From Roseivirga sp. (GTDB lineage: Bacteria; Bacteroidota; Bacteroidia; Cytophagales; Cyclobacteriaceae): DNA of 64,000 nucleotides. The notes under the pieces were generated by a model that worked only from the letters and a program-made list of their open reading frames with translations, made no database searches and had not been told where the DNA came from. Below are positions 6,094-14,691 of the stretch, in pieces. The DNA lies in contig JAJCYM010000064.1 of assembly GCA_029262895.1 (NCBI GenBank), positions 1 through 64,000 on the forward strand, in the 5' to 3' direction. The first letter of the stretch is position 1, and each line of letters begins with the position of its first letter. Both the position numbers and the translations under genes were made by a program.

Positions 6094-8655
6094 TCAGTTT
6101 TGGATTAATTGAATTCTGATATTCATTAGGTGAACCCTTCTTAAGACAGAAAGCAGAATGCTCAAGAGGATTACACCAAGAAGGGCTACACTATACAGCG
6201 GTAACCATAGTGATAGTTCGATGCGCATGGCAAAGGCGTCAAGCCAACTTTTCAAACCATAATAGCCCAAAACTGAGGCGAGAGTTACTGCAATTATTGA
6301 AGCGTATAGGGTCTCCTTTGAAATAACAAAGGCCAAAGAAGTATTTGAAGACCCAAGGATTTTTCTGATGCTGAGCTCCATCATTCTGGACTGAAAGTAA
6401 AAAGACAAGATGCTGAACACACCAACAATACCGATGATAACAGTCACCACAGAAAACCAAACAAAGATCTTCCCAAGCTGCCTTTCTTCCTGATATTTCC
6501 TGGCATAGGCCTGATCAAGAAAGTCAAATTCGAAAGGCACTTCGGCATCAAATTCGGAAATCACACCCCCTACCTGATCAATAAGGCTCGAAACGTCAGT
6601 AGATTCAAAGGAGATCAAAAAGTAACTGAAGTAGCCCGGATCATATTCAAAAATCATGGGAACGGCCTGTTCATGCAATGAGCCCACGTGATAATCTTTG
6701 ATCACGCCAATCACCTTTTTCTCAGCCATAAAAGTGCTGACAGAAGCACCCAAAACGTCCTCTTGGTCTAACAAGGCAGCCATGCTCTCATTGATCACCA
6801 CAGTAGACAACTTATCCGTTTGTAGCTCAGCACTAAATGTTCTTCCCTCCTTCGTCAATAGCTTTAAGAGCTCAAAATATTCAATATCCACGCTCATCTG
6901 CTTGACGGTATATTGCACGCCTTCAACCTCGAGGGATCGCTGAAATCCCGCTCCCAAAGGACTGCTTTGTGAGGCCGCCACCATGCTAACTGCCGGGATG
7001 TCATTCAACTCTGATTTTATAAGTGCATAGTTTTCTCGGAGCTTACTTGACGTAAGGGGCAAGATTAAAACGTGGTCCTTTTTGTAGCCCAAATCGGCAT
7101 TGCTGAGGTAATCGATTTGTTGATAAATAACCAGCGTAGAGATAATTAATCCACAGGTAATAATTAGCTGAAGGGAGATCAGTGCACTCCGAAAAAGTGC
7201 TTTGCCTGAGGACTGAACTAAACCACTGCGAAGAAAGAGGACGGGTTTTAAGGAAGAAAAAACGATGGTTGGGTATAAGCTGGAGATCACTCCAACGGCA
7301 AGTAACAGGAATACCAACAATAAGGTAGTTTGTGGATTCATGATTTCCGCAGCACTCAGGTTTACGCCTGTCACTTGTTCAAACAAGCCTGAGAGGGAGA
7401 GTGTAAGTAGGAACGCAAAGCCTAAAGACAAGGTCAAAATCACCAAGGACTCAGTGGTAAACTGGACGAAGAACTGGCTCCTCAAGCTTCCCATGATCCT
7501 GCGCAAGGCCACTTCCTTGCTCCTCTTGAAAACAGCCACAGAGATAAAGTTGATAAAGCCGGCAATGGCCAAAGTCAACAGTAGAAAGGAAATGAGTTTT
7601 AGGGTTCTTATTGAATTATAATTTCCATTAGTACCAATCTCGGCCAACAGGTCTGATTTCAAGTGTATGTCAGTCACCGGTTGAACACGCAAATTCATTT
7701 TTGCAGAGGGAACCAAGGCACTCATGTCCAGCTCATTGATTTTTTCTTCAAAAATAATTGGGTCTGTACCGCCTTTGAGTTGAAGATAAGTCCAGCCCTG
7801 GCTGCTGAAACCTTGGCCGGCCGTTTTAGATATCGATGCGATCAGTTCAAAATCCAAATGCGATTTCTCCCTTATATTTTCGAATACACCTTGAATTAAA
7901 TAGTCGGTGTTTTCAATCGTTAGTGTCTCTCCAACTACATTCAGTTTTCCAAAATATCTTTGTGCCAACCGATCACTGATTAAGAGTGCATTCGGTGTTT
8001 TCAAGCCTCTTGCCGATCCATCGAGAAACTGGTAGTCGAACACATCAAAAAATGCATCATCTACTTGGACAAACAAGCGTTCATAAAACCGGTTGTCTCC
8101 TGACTCATCACTGACATTGACATGATGACTGCGTTCCATGCGAACCGAATTGATTACCTCTGGAAGGTTTTGTTCAATGTGTGTACCTATGCTTAAGGGA
8201 ACAATCGAATTCCCTCTTTCAAATGTTCCTTCTGTATAAAGTCTGTATGCAGACTGAGCATTTTTATGGAATTGGTCGTAAGATTCTTCTTTAAGGATGA
8301 AGGCAGACAAATAGAGAAATGTGGCAATTGAAAGCGCAATGGCCACGAGGTTTGACAAATGTGAGGATTTGTGAGTTAATACCTGCCGGCCACCAGATTT
8401 TATGGCACTTCTGAAAACAGTCCAAACTCCCGTACTAAGCCGTGGATTCTTTAAGACTTGAAAGTTGAAGAAGCCAAGCACTTCGAAAAAACGACCCAGA
8501 TTGGCAATCGCTTTCCCATATCGTGATCTGCGCCTTAGGTATAATTCAACTAAATCACCTTCAACTTCATCAAGTTCTTCACTTGGGCAAAATTTCTGCA
8601 AAAGCCACTTTTGCCATTTAGGAAGTTCAGTATTGAGTGTGCTCCTATCTTTCAA
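6094..8655 (-). CDS. FtsX/MacB-type ABC permease with N-terminal PadR-associated prefix domain
   Basis: The 853-residue protein starts with a cytoplasmic helical prefix (about residues 10–65, with PSEELDEVEGDLVELY) found on permeases paired with PadR regulators. Then come a transmembrane helix near 105, a MacB-type periplasmic domain, three membrane helices (about 340–460), a second periplasmic domain, and three C-terminal helices (from about 725) with the FtsX hallmark ELSIRKILGSS. Duplicated MacB architecture and length are typical of Bacteroidota. No ATPase gene is adjacent, so the ATP-binding partner must be encoded elsewhere or the protein acts without one. The start is TTG at 8653–8655, immediately after the PadR stop, with GGAGGAGGG upstream as a strong ribosome site. 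Confidence 0.88.
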   Translation of the reverse strand: MKDRSTLNTELPKWQKWLLQKFCPSEELDEVEGDLVELYLRRRSRYGKAIANLGRFFEVLGFFNFQVLKNPRLSTGVWTVFRSAIKSGGRQVLTHKSSHLSNLVAIALSIATFLYLSAFILKEESYDQFHKNAQSAYRLYTEGTFERGNSIVPLSIGTHIEQNLPEVINSVRMERSHHVNVSDESGDNRFYERLFVQVDDAFFDVFDYQFLDGSARGLKTPNALLISDRLAQRYFGKLNVVGETLTIENTDYLIQGVFENIREKSHLDFELIASISKTAGQGFSSQGWTYLQLKGGTDPIIFEEKINELDMSALVPSAKMNLRVQPVTDIHLKSDLLAEIGTNGNYNSIRTLKLISFLLLTLAIAGFINFISVAVFKRSKEVALRRIMGSLRSQFFVQFTTESLVILTLSLGFAFLLTLSLSGLFEQVTGVNLSAAEIMNPQTTLLLVFLLLAVGVISSLYPTIVFSSLKPVLFLRSGLVQSSGKALFRSALISLQLIITCGLIISTLVIYQQIDYLSNADLGYKKDHVLILPLTSSKLRENYALIKSELNDIPAVSMVAASQSSPLGAGFQRSLEVEGVQYTVKQMSVDIEYFELLKLLTKEGRTFSAELQTDKLSTVVINESMAALLDQEDVLGASVSTFMAEKKVIGVIKDYHVGSLHEQAVPMIFEYDPGYFSYFLISFESTDVSSLIDQVGGVISEFDAEVPFEFDFLDQAYARKYQEERQLGKIFVWFSVVTVIIGIVGVFSILSFYFQSRMMELSIRKILGSSNTSLAFVISKETLYASIIAVTLASVLGYYGLKSWLDAFAMRIELSLWLPLYSVALLGVILLSILLSVLRRVHLMNIRIQLIQN

Positions 8656-8985
8656 TTATCCCTCCTCCCAAATAAATCCAGGAATATCATTCCAAATACG
8701 ATTTCGCTCCTCGTGAATCTCCGAAAGCACCTGCTTGCCAAGGCTGGTAATTGAGAATAACCTCTTTTTCCGACCTCCCCGTTCGGGCAGGGCTTCACTA
8801 AAAGAAGATTCAACCATCCTCTTACTTTCAAGGCGTTTCAGTACTTTATGCACTGAGCTAATCGTCAAAGTTCTTCCTGTTCTTGCTTTGATTTCGTCCT
8901 TTACAGAAACACCATAGGCATCTCCTGATATCACTGCCACCACCAGCAAGGCAAGCTCCTCCAATTCTCCAATGTGCTCTCTCAT
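8656..8985 (-). CDS. PadR-family transcriptional regulator
   Basis: This 109-residue winged-helix protein (MREHIGELEELALLVVAVI…GDAYGVSVKDEIKARTGR…SVHKVLKRLESKRMVESS) has the PadR layout: N-terminal helix, winged helix with the recognition helix near residues 42–55, and a wing ending in GGRKKRLFSIT. PadR proteins usually repress membrane-protein genes and respond to small molecules or envelope stress. The stop codon is directly followed by the permease start, so the two are translationally coupled and the regulator probably controls its own operon. A second PadR–permease pair lies at 60591–63550. Confidence 0.9.
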   Translation of the reverse strand: MREHIGELEELALLVVAVISGDAYGVSVKDEIKARTGRTLTISSVHKVLKRLESKRMVESSFSEALPERGGRKKRLFSITSLGKQVLSEIHEERNRIWNDIPGFIWEEG

Positions 8986-9153
8986 TTTATATCATCGACA
9001 AAGTGACAAGATATATACTAGCCTGAAGAAAACAAAATTGAGAGCGCTGTACCTGTGGAATCCAGTTCGGGTAACAGATGTGAAAAAGATGCACAATGAT
9101 ACAGCTGGTACGCATGCCCAGCCTATCAAACTATTCAGGGATATGTCTCCACC

Positions 9154-9361
9154 AAAAAAGAAAGGGGCTGTCTCAATAGGAAATTGAGGCCGGTCATGAC
9201 CAAATTATATTCGTTGAATGTTTCAAGTCTGTGACTTGGAACTAAGCAATCGTGCACCCAAGTTACAAACTGGAGTCATTAAGCTTTGAGACACGAAATG
9301 AACCGAATATAATTTTGTAGAAAAAATGAAAGACTGCCTTTTGAGACAGTCTCTTTTTTAA
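9154..9361. repeat. MITE-like long palindrome (about 208 bp)
   Basis: Inverted ends AAAGGGGCTGTCTCAATAGG (9161–9180) and its partner at 9339–9358 match at 17 of 20 positions. Inside, AAATTATATTCG (9203–9214) is perfectly inverted at 9304–9315. A central pair, AGTCTGTGACTTGG and CCCAAGTTACAAACT (about 9229–9273), is also inverted. No reading frame lies inside. This nested structure fits a non-autonomous miniature element or a decayed insertion sequence. The right end also forms the terminator of the gene that follows on the minus strand. The rest of the gap 8986–9153 shows nothing recognisable. Confidence 0.6.
9327..9358 (-). terminator. Probable terminator of the 143-residue unknown protein gene
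   Basis: AGACTG and CAGTCT form a stem around a 10-nt loop, and the minus strand continues into TTTCATTTTTTCT. It lies 30 bp past the stop at 9388. The same sequence forms the right end of the MITE-like palindrome, so the element may supply the terminator. Confidence 0.5.
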
Positions 9362-9387
9362 TGTCGTTTTTCTTGGGTCTGAGAAAT

Positions 9388-9819
9388 CTACTCAGCGGCC
9401 TTTTCCGCATCGTCCGCAGCCCCATCGGTTTCTGGTGCTGACTCATCTTCTTCTGTTTCCTCCTCTTCCTGTGCCATTGGGACAGAGCTGATATGCATCA
9501 CAAATTGCTTATCCAATTCAAAAAGAAAGGTTGAAGTCTGCATCAGGCTATTTGCCTTTTCGGATTGCTTCAATAGTACCAAAAGGTCCTGAGCCAATTC
9601 TGATGTTTTGATAGGAGTCAGTGGAGCTCCTTCAAATACTTCCAGTTTAAAAGAGTAGGTTGTGTTCTTTCTGGGGTTTAAATCCTCAAATTCGTGCTTC
9701 GAGAACTGGTACTTCTGGGCTTCAATATTTACGCTGTCCACCATCAGTTTAAGTATGGCAGGTCTATATTTTCTCCATAAAGGAAAGAAGGCATTGGTAG
9801 CAAGCGAATCGTAACGCAT
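9388..9819 (-). CDS. Unknown protein with acidic C-terminal tail
   Basis: This 143-residue protein has no signal peptide or membrane segment, so it is probably cytoplasmic. Residues 1–115 look like a compact mixed alpha/beta domain (FFPLWRKYRPAILKLMVDS at the start; FLFELDKQFVMHISSVP near 105). Residues 116–143 are almost wholly acidic or small (AQEEEETEEDESAPETDGAA…). I do not recognise the family. It stands alone, with the MITE-like palindrome downstream. The acidic tail could bind a basic partner, but nothing shows which. Confidence 0.65.
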   Translation of the reverse strand: MRYDSLATNAFFPLWRKYRPAILKLMVDSVNIEAQKYQFSKHEFEDLNPRKNTTYSFKLEVFEGAPLTPIKTSELAQDLLVLLKQSEKANSLMQTSTFLFELDKQFVMHISSVPMAQEEEETEEDESAPETDGAADDAEKAAE

Positions 9820-9879
9820 TTGTAAGATTTAGTTAGTAAAAATTTAATGGTCGTAACAAAATGACAAATGAAATCGCTA

Positions 9880-9908
9880 CTGAATGGAACACCTCCATTC
9901 AGGCATTT
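9880..9908 (+). terminator. Hairpin followed by T-run, orientation plus, no obvious gene
   Basis: CTGAATGGA (9880–9888) and TCCATTCAG (9894–9902) form a perfect 9-bp stem with a 5-nt loop, then GCATTTTTG. This has terminator form on the plus strand, but no plus-strand gene precedes it; both neighbouring genes are on the minus strand. Confidence 0.4.
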
Positions 9909-10072
9909 TTGTAATTTCAAAAGTCAAATTGTTCCTCAAAGGTAGCGAAACCATCAAATAACCACGAAAAACTGACAATTAGTTTTTACTTTCTTTCCAT
10001 TTAAAGATTGAAAAAGCACCATAATTGTCCATTCTAAAGGCAAAAAGGGTCTGCAGAATAAATTCTAACCAG

Positions 10073-10549
10073 TCAATTATTCTTTAAATCTACCACAACC
10101 CGATCTTTTGGTTTATCCATTTTCCCAAGAAGCATAGCAGATAGGTCTGTGGTCTTATTTGCCCGGAGCGTATCGTGGGTAACTACGAGTCGGTTCTTGG
10201 CATAGCTTCTAAAATTGCAAAATACGCTAACCTCTTTTCCGTTTCCGTCAGCATATTTAAAATCGAAAAACATCCCATCAAAGCTATTCAGGCCTTCCAT
10301 TTTCACATCCAGACCGTTAACTCTCAGCTTCACATTTCTCTTTTTGTCTTTATAAAACTCATATAATGTAGGTCCAATCATATCTTGTTCCTCAAGAATG
10401 ATTTGCCATTTGCCCACCAAAGATTCTTTAAATTCTTTCTGCCCATTCTCAAGAAAGCCATTATGGGTAACAAAACCCCCAGTACAACTTATCAGAAATA
10501 TTGAGCAGGTAAGACCAACAAAGACAGGTAACTTTTTCACTATTTTCAT
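10073..10549 (-). CDS. Unknown lipoprotein, possibly lipocalin-like
   Basis: The 158-residue protein has a lipoprotein signal peptide with lipobox LISC (cysteine 22) and so is likely anchored in an envelope membrane. The mature part begins with a segment containing LVGKWQIILEEQ, reminiscent of the first strand of lipocalin-like small lipoproteins of Bacteroidota ('L-x-G-x-W'). Beta-strand-like segments follow (YEFYKDKKRNVKLRVNG, FFDFKYADGNGKEVSVF). The resemblance is short and the family assignment is tentative. It is a single gene between an unknown protein and the TonB receptor, on the same strand as both but about 150 bp past the receptor's stop, so co-transcription is uncertain. Confidence 0.65.
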   Translation of the reverse strand: MKIVKKLPVFVGLTCSIFLISCTGGFVTHNGFLENGQKEFKESLVGKWQIILEEQDMIGPTLYEFYKDKKRNVKLRVNGLDVKMEGLNSFDGMFFDFKYADGNGKEVSVFCNFRSYAKNRLVVTHDTLRANKTTDLSAMLLGKMDKPKDRVVVDLKNN

Positions 10550-10701
10550 TTTCCCTCCAACTTAGAACTGTCTGGTTCTCCAATCTTAGGGCCAATCGCA
10601 AAATGCAAGCGTTGATGCCTTTAAAACTATTTCTTTGTCGTTGACCACTCCCATTTTGGGATTGATCACAAATTTTGGGAATTGAGCTACTCCGTTTTAC
10701 C

Positions 10702-13179
10702 TCAAAAAGTGAGGTTAAAATATAGCGTTGGCGTGAAGGGAATACCTACTGTGTTGATACGAGCACCATTAGGAGAGTTAATGGATTGATTCAAACGTAC
10801 GTTTCGATTGTTAAACAGATTGAGGATAGAAAGGCCGGCTTCCAAATCAAGTTTCTCCAGGCCAAAGCGATATTGTAAAGCAAGGTCAGTTCTCCAATAG
10901 GCCTCGAATTCATCAGGAGCCCGTATCAATGTACTGTTTGGAAAACCCGAGCCATATACGTTGGTTATGGAAAGCTGGACAGGGCTGAAATCGAAAGCTG
11001 CAACTGCCTTGAGTTCATGTCGCTGACTCTGGGGGGCCAGCTGAAAGTCTGAAACCCTGTTCCGATTGCTAAAGCGCTCCTCCACTTCTGAAAGTGTATA
11101 GGAAACCCAAAACTCGTGCCTCCAAACCTTTTTCCTGGCGAAAACTTCCAAACCCTTGGTACGAGCTTCGCCCGTCACGAAAATTGTGTTACCATTCCGA
11201 TTCAAGAAAAACCTGCTGAAGCCACTGGAGTTTTTGTAGAAACCCTCCAATCCAAATTCAAAGAAGCTTGAGGTATAGTTAAATCCAAGTACATTATGTT
11301 CCGATTTTAAAGCGGCAGCATTTGTTCCATCTGTTATCTGCCATACCTCAGATCGATTGCCTAACTCATCGATGACCGAATTTTTTGAAACAAACTGATT
11401 ATAAAGTCCCCAGGCGCCATGAATATTCCAGCGAGGAGACAGATTCACCTTTACGTTCACTCTGGGTTGAATAAAAATCTTGCCACTGCCCTTAGGCATA
11501 TCAGCTTTGAGCCCCAGCTGCATGGAAAAATTATTACTCCACTGAATTTGGTCATGTGCATATAGAGAAAGGCGTCTTGATTCTTCCGAAGTATTTTCAA
11601 TCACTCGCTGATCCGCATTCGATTTAAGCGATACATTATTATGTATAACAGATCCACTGAGTTGAATTTGATGATGCTGGGATGCCACAAATGTGTGCGT
11701 GAGGCTGGTCTTGAACTCTTCAATGGGATTGGTCCAATTATAGCTTCTTAGGGTATCACCCGTTGGCCCCGGGCCAATGTCAAGAAAATAGTTGGCAGTA
11801 AATTGAGGGTCATAATTGCTACGGGCAATAAGTAAATTTGAGATTCCACCTTTGTCCCAATTTTTTGAGTATTTCAAGGATGCTCCTGATTGCTTGGAAT
11901 TCAAACCAATATCTTGAACCAAATCACGCCTTTGAGGACGCACTACATTTCCGCTATAGGTATCCTCACTGTATATGCTACTAATCTCCAGCTGATCAGA
12001 ATTTGCAAAGGAGGCTGAAAACTTCAGGTTAAAATCTGAGTAGTCATACTTGGGTACAATCAGATCAATATTCTGATCGAAGCCGGTTGCCAGGTCAAAG
12101 TCATCAAAAATAGTCTTTCTACCTGCGAGTTGCAGGGTAGCAGAATTATTGAATAGAGGTACGTTCAAGTAAGCATTACCCAATTGGTTAGTCAAACTAA
12201 TACTGCCACCCGCCTTATTTTTATTGCCTGATCTGGAGTCCATCATCACAACACCTCCAATGCGGTCGCCATACTGTACATTATATCCTCCTTTATATAC
12301 CTCCACATTTTTGATCATATAAGGATTTACCCTACCCATATCATCATTAACCCCCCAGCTATTGAACATGCTTATTCCATCATAAGTCACATGGGTTTGT
12401 CCGGCATAGGAACCCCAGATTACAAAATCGGCTATGGACTCACCCGCTGCCATAACACCGGGATATAATCGAAGGTTGTTAAAGATTAGATTATCGCTAA
12501 GGCCTGGTACCAGATTGTTGCTGATGTCATTGAACCTGATGTAACCGGCACTACCACCAATATTGGTCAGAGGCGAAAGGCCCCTTGGCGAAACCACTTC
12601 TATTTCACCCAATTCAACCAGTTTGGGATCCAAAGCAATGACCAGGCTATTACTGTGGCTCACCAATGTATCGGCTGGTTCGTAGCCCAGGTACCTAAAT
12701 ATTCCGCGCTCTTCCTGTTGCTGCGACTTAAATGAAAATCGCCCGTTCTCATCTGAAACCACCCCTCCATTTTCCAGCTTAATAAGACTAAAAGGTAGCG
12801 GTTCATCTGTGCCATTTTCAACAATCAATCCCTGATAGAGATATTGTGGAGGTCTTTTCTGTGGTTTTTCAGTTTCAGGATTTACTACAGGCTTAGCATT
12901 AAACACATAGACATCCGCAATTTTTACAAAGTCCAACTCACATCGATCAGCTAAGGCCCGCAAGGCCTTTTCCATGGACTCAAAAGCCTGATCAATCGTG
13001 ATCAAACAATTGTTGGCTGTGGAGGAGTTGATTGAGATTTGAACACGAAACCGGTCGTTCAAATCTAGCAATATATCGTTAAGCGGCTCCTGATTATAAT
13101 CCAGGGTCACAGTTTGGCTGAAAGATTTGGCAGTTACGCACAAAATCAAACATAGGATGAAAGAGAGTCTCGCTTTCAA
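10702..13179 (-). CDS. TonB-dependent receptor with N-terminal STN signalling domain
   Basis: The 825-residue outer-membrane protein has a signal peptide (1–21), then an STN (secretin/TonB short N-terminal) domain (about 22–95, TVTLDYNQEPLNDILLDLN). In FecA-type receptors this domain contacts the FecR anti-sigma protein. A carboxypeptidase-regulatory-like beta-sandwich (about 112–190, LIVENGTDEPLPFSLIKL) and a plug (about 200–320, with MIKNVEVYKGGYNVQYGDRIGG split over two strands) follow, then the 22-strand-type barrel ending in FNLTF with a terminal aromatic. Substrate cannot be inferred: no SusD partner is present. It is the last gene of a sigma–FecR–receptor operon, with a 6-bp gap after FecR, and probably signals ligand binding to the sigma factor. 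Confidence 0.92.
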   Translation of the reverse strand: MKARLSFILCLILCVTAKSFSQTVTLDYNQEPLNDILLDLNDRFRVQISINSSTANNCLITIDQAFESMEKALRALADRCELDFVKIADVYVFNAKPVVNPETEKPQKRPPQYLYQGLIVENGTDEPLPFSLIKLENGGVVSDENGRFSFKSQQQEERGIFRYLGYEPADTLVSHSNSLVIALDPKLVELGEIEVVSPRGLSPLTNIGGSAGYIRFNDISNNLVPGLSDNLIFNNLRLYPGVMAAGESIADFVIWGSYAGQTHVTYDGISMFNSWGVNDDMGRVNPYMIKNVEVYKGGYNVQYGDRIGGVVMMDSRSGNKNKAGGSISLTNQLGNAYLNVPLFNNSATLQLAGRKTIFDDFDLATGFDQNIDLIVPKYDYSDFNLKFSASFANSDQLEISSIYSEDTYSGNVVRPQRRDLVQDIGLNSKQSGASLKYSKNWDKGGISNLLIARSNYDPQFTANYFLDIGPGPTGDTLRSYNWTNPIEEFKTSLTHTFVASQHHQIQLSGSVIHNNVSLKSNADQRVIENTSEESRRLSLYAHDQIQWSNNFSMQLGLKADMPKGSGKIFIQPRVNVKVNLSPRWNIHGAWGLYNQFVSKNSVIDELGNRSEVWQITDGTNAAALKSEHNVLGFNYTSSFFEFGLEGFYKNSSGFSRFFLNRNGNTIFVTGEARTKGLEVFARKKVWRHEFWVSYTLSEVEERFSNRNRVSDFQLAPQSQRHELKAVAAFDFSPVQLSITNVYGSGFPNSTLIRAPDEFEAYWRTDLALQYRFGLEKLDLEAGLSILNLFNNRNVRLNQSINSPNGARINTVGIPFTPTLYFNLTF

Positions 13180-13185
13180 AGGAGT

Positions 13186-14112
13186 TTAGTCAGGTCTTTT
13201 TGGTTGAATAAGGTAGGAATTATCCCCCTGTTTTTCAGAGGTTAGACCTTTAGTCAAACAGATGGTTTGAAGTACTTCCTCTAAGGTCAAATCCCTTTTA
13301 AGTGATGCAGTATAACCCTGGTCATCAGCTTCTGTGCCAATGAGGCGAATAGAAACACCATAATGTCGCTCCATATCTTCAAAAACCTTAGACAATGGTG
13401 TTGTATTGTAGATGAACTGTCCTGTTCTCCAGGATAGAATCACATTGTCCTCCACCTCTTCCGTCTGCTTGACAAGTGTTCTGGTTTTAGATGAACTGTT
13501 AAGCTCAACAATGGCTAACTCTCCCCTGGTCAAAACTACCTCTTCAGGTGAATTATCCACCAACACATCACTGGTGACCTTTACCCTACCGGTTTCACAA
13601 AAGACGTGGAAATCATCACCCCTGGCATAGACATTAAACTCCGTTCCAAGTACCTCAGTGGTCCCCAACTCAGTGTGAACACTGAATTTTTTACCCTTGG
13701 CTACTACAAAATAAGCTTCTCCACTCAGCTCAACCGAGCGATCCATCTTCCACCAGTAAGGTGAGTAGCTGATTGCAGTTGCTGCATTTAAGTGTATCTC
13801 TGACCCATCCGGCAACGTGTGATTCGTGAATTCACCCGGCCCTACCTCAACGGTAGTTGTATAAAATCTGGCGAAAAGTCCGGCACTCAATATCAATACT
13901 ACAGAGGCCGCCACACTCAATACGCGCCAATTGATAGAAACCACCTTGCCCTGTTTGGCCACCTCCTCCACTTGAGCCGGCTCACCTGATGTGACCTTGT
14001 CAAGTGCGTTCCAAACATCATCCTTCGACCTTGAATAAGAAAATTCAAGGTTGGAAAAGAGGTCTTGCTCCTTATCAGAAGTCAAATCATTTTTATCCTT
14101 CTCATTTTCCAT
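13186..14112 (-). CDS. FecR-family anti-sigma factor with DUF4974 domain
   Basis: The 308-residue inner-membrane protein has a cytoplasmic sigma-binding N-terminus (about 1–62), one membrane helix (about 64–84, VLSVAASVVLILSAGLF), a FecR domain (about 95–190, TLPDGSEIHLNAATAISY and GEAYFVVAKGKKFSVHT), and a C-terminal DUF4974 domain (about 230–305, FIYNTTPLSKVFEDMERHYG). DUF4974 resembles the STN fold and is expected to meet the receptor's STN domain in the periplasm. The start ATG (14110–14112) overlaps the end of the sigma gene by 11 bp, so translation is coupled. Together with the flanking genes this is a standard cell-surface signalling module. Confidence 0.93.
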   Translation of the reverse strand: MENEKDKNDLTSDKEQDLFSNLEFSYSRSKDDVWNALDKVTSGEPAQVEEVAKQGKVVSINWRVLSVAASVVLILSAGLFARFYTTTVEVGPGEFTNHTLPDGSEIHLNAATAISYSPYWWKMDRSVELSGEAYFVVAKGKKFSVHTELGTTEVLGTEFNVYARGDDFHVFCETGRVKVTSDVLVDNSPEEVVLTRGELAIVELNSSSKTRTLVKQTEEVEDNVILSWRTGQFIYNTTPLSKVFEDMERHYGVSIRLIGTEADDQGYTASLKRDLTLEEVLQTICLTKGLTSEKQGDNSYLIQPKRPD

Positions 14113-14647
14113 GATTCAATGTTTTTCGTAATTCCTGCAATGCAAGGTTCATCCTTTTTTCAACCGCCTTTACCGAAACATCCAACCTCTCTGATATTTG
14201 CTGGTAAGTCATCTCTTCCATTCTACTCATTAAAAAGACTGCTCTTCTTTTCTCCGGCAGCTTAGCCAAAGCCACCTCGTATCTAAGCTTCAGCTCGTCA
14301 TAATAGAGCTGCTCCTCCGTATCATTATGTGCTTGCTTGAACGAAAATGAAAACTTGTACTTTTTCTCCGATTGTGCTTTTCTGTATTGAGAAATCCATA
14401 GTTCGTTAGCCATTTTGTATAACAACCCTTTCGTTTGCTCTCCCTGATAATCGATCTTCTTTTCCCACATCTTTACAAACGTTTCCTGAACAATATCTGT
14501 GGCCAGATCAGCATCGCAACATCTATAGGTGATGTAACTCCGCAATTCATCGAACCAAAGGTCAAAGCATTCTTTAAACTTTTCTTTTGTCACAGGACGA
14601 GGTTTAGAGCGGCCTGCTTCTACACATGCCGCTCTAATTTTAACCAT
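14102..14647 (-). CDS. ECF-type RNA polymerase sigma factor
   Basis: The protein has region 2 near residues 35–60 (CCDADLATDIVQETFVKMWE, the core-binding helix) and region 4 near 125–175 (LPEKRRAVFLMSRMEEMTY followed by the helix-turn-helix ISERLDVSVKAVEKRM). This is the Bacteroidota FecI-like ECF group. I chose the ATG at 14645–14647; a GTG two codons upstream (14651–14653) is possible. A basic cysteine-containing N-terminal extension (KIRAACVEAGRSKPRPVTK) precedes region 2 and is longer than usual, so a start further in cannot be excluded. It probably controls its own operon, including the receptor and perhaps the upstream repeat lipoprotein. Confidence 0.92.
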   Translation of the reverse strand: MVKIRAACVEAGRSKPRPVTKEKFKECFDLWFDELRSYITYRCCDADLATDIVQETFVKMWEKKIDYQGEQTKGLLYKMANELWISQYRKAQSEKKYKFSFSFKQAHNDTEEQLYYDELKLRYEVALAKLPEKRRAVFLMSRMEEMTYQQISERLDVSVKAVEKRMNLALQELRKTLNHGK

Positions 14648-14691
14648 TTCCACTCAATGTGTCAAATGCATCTGGTATAAGCCATCTGCTT

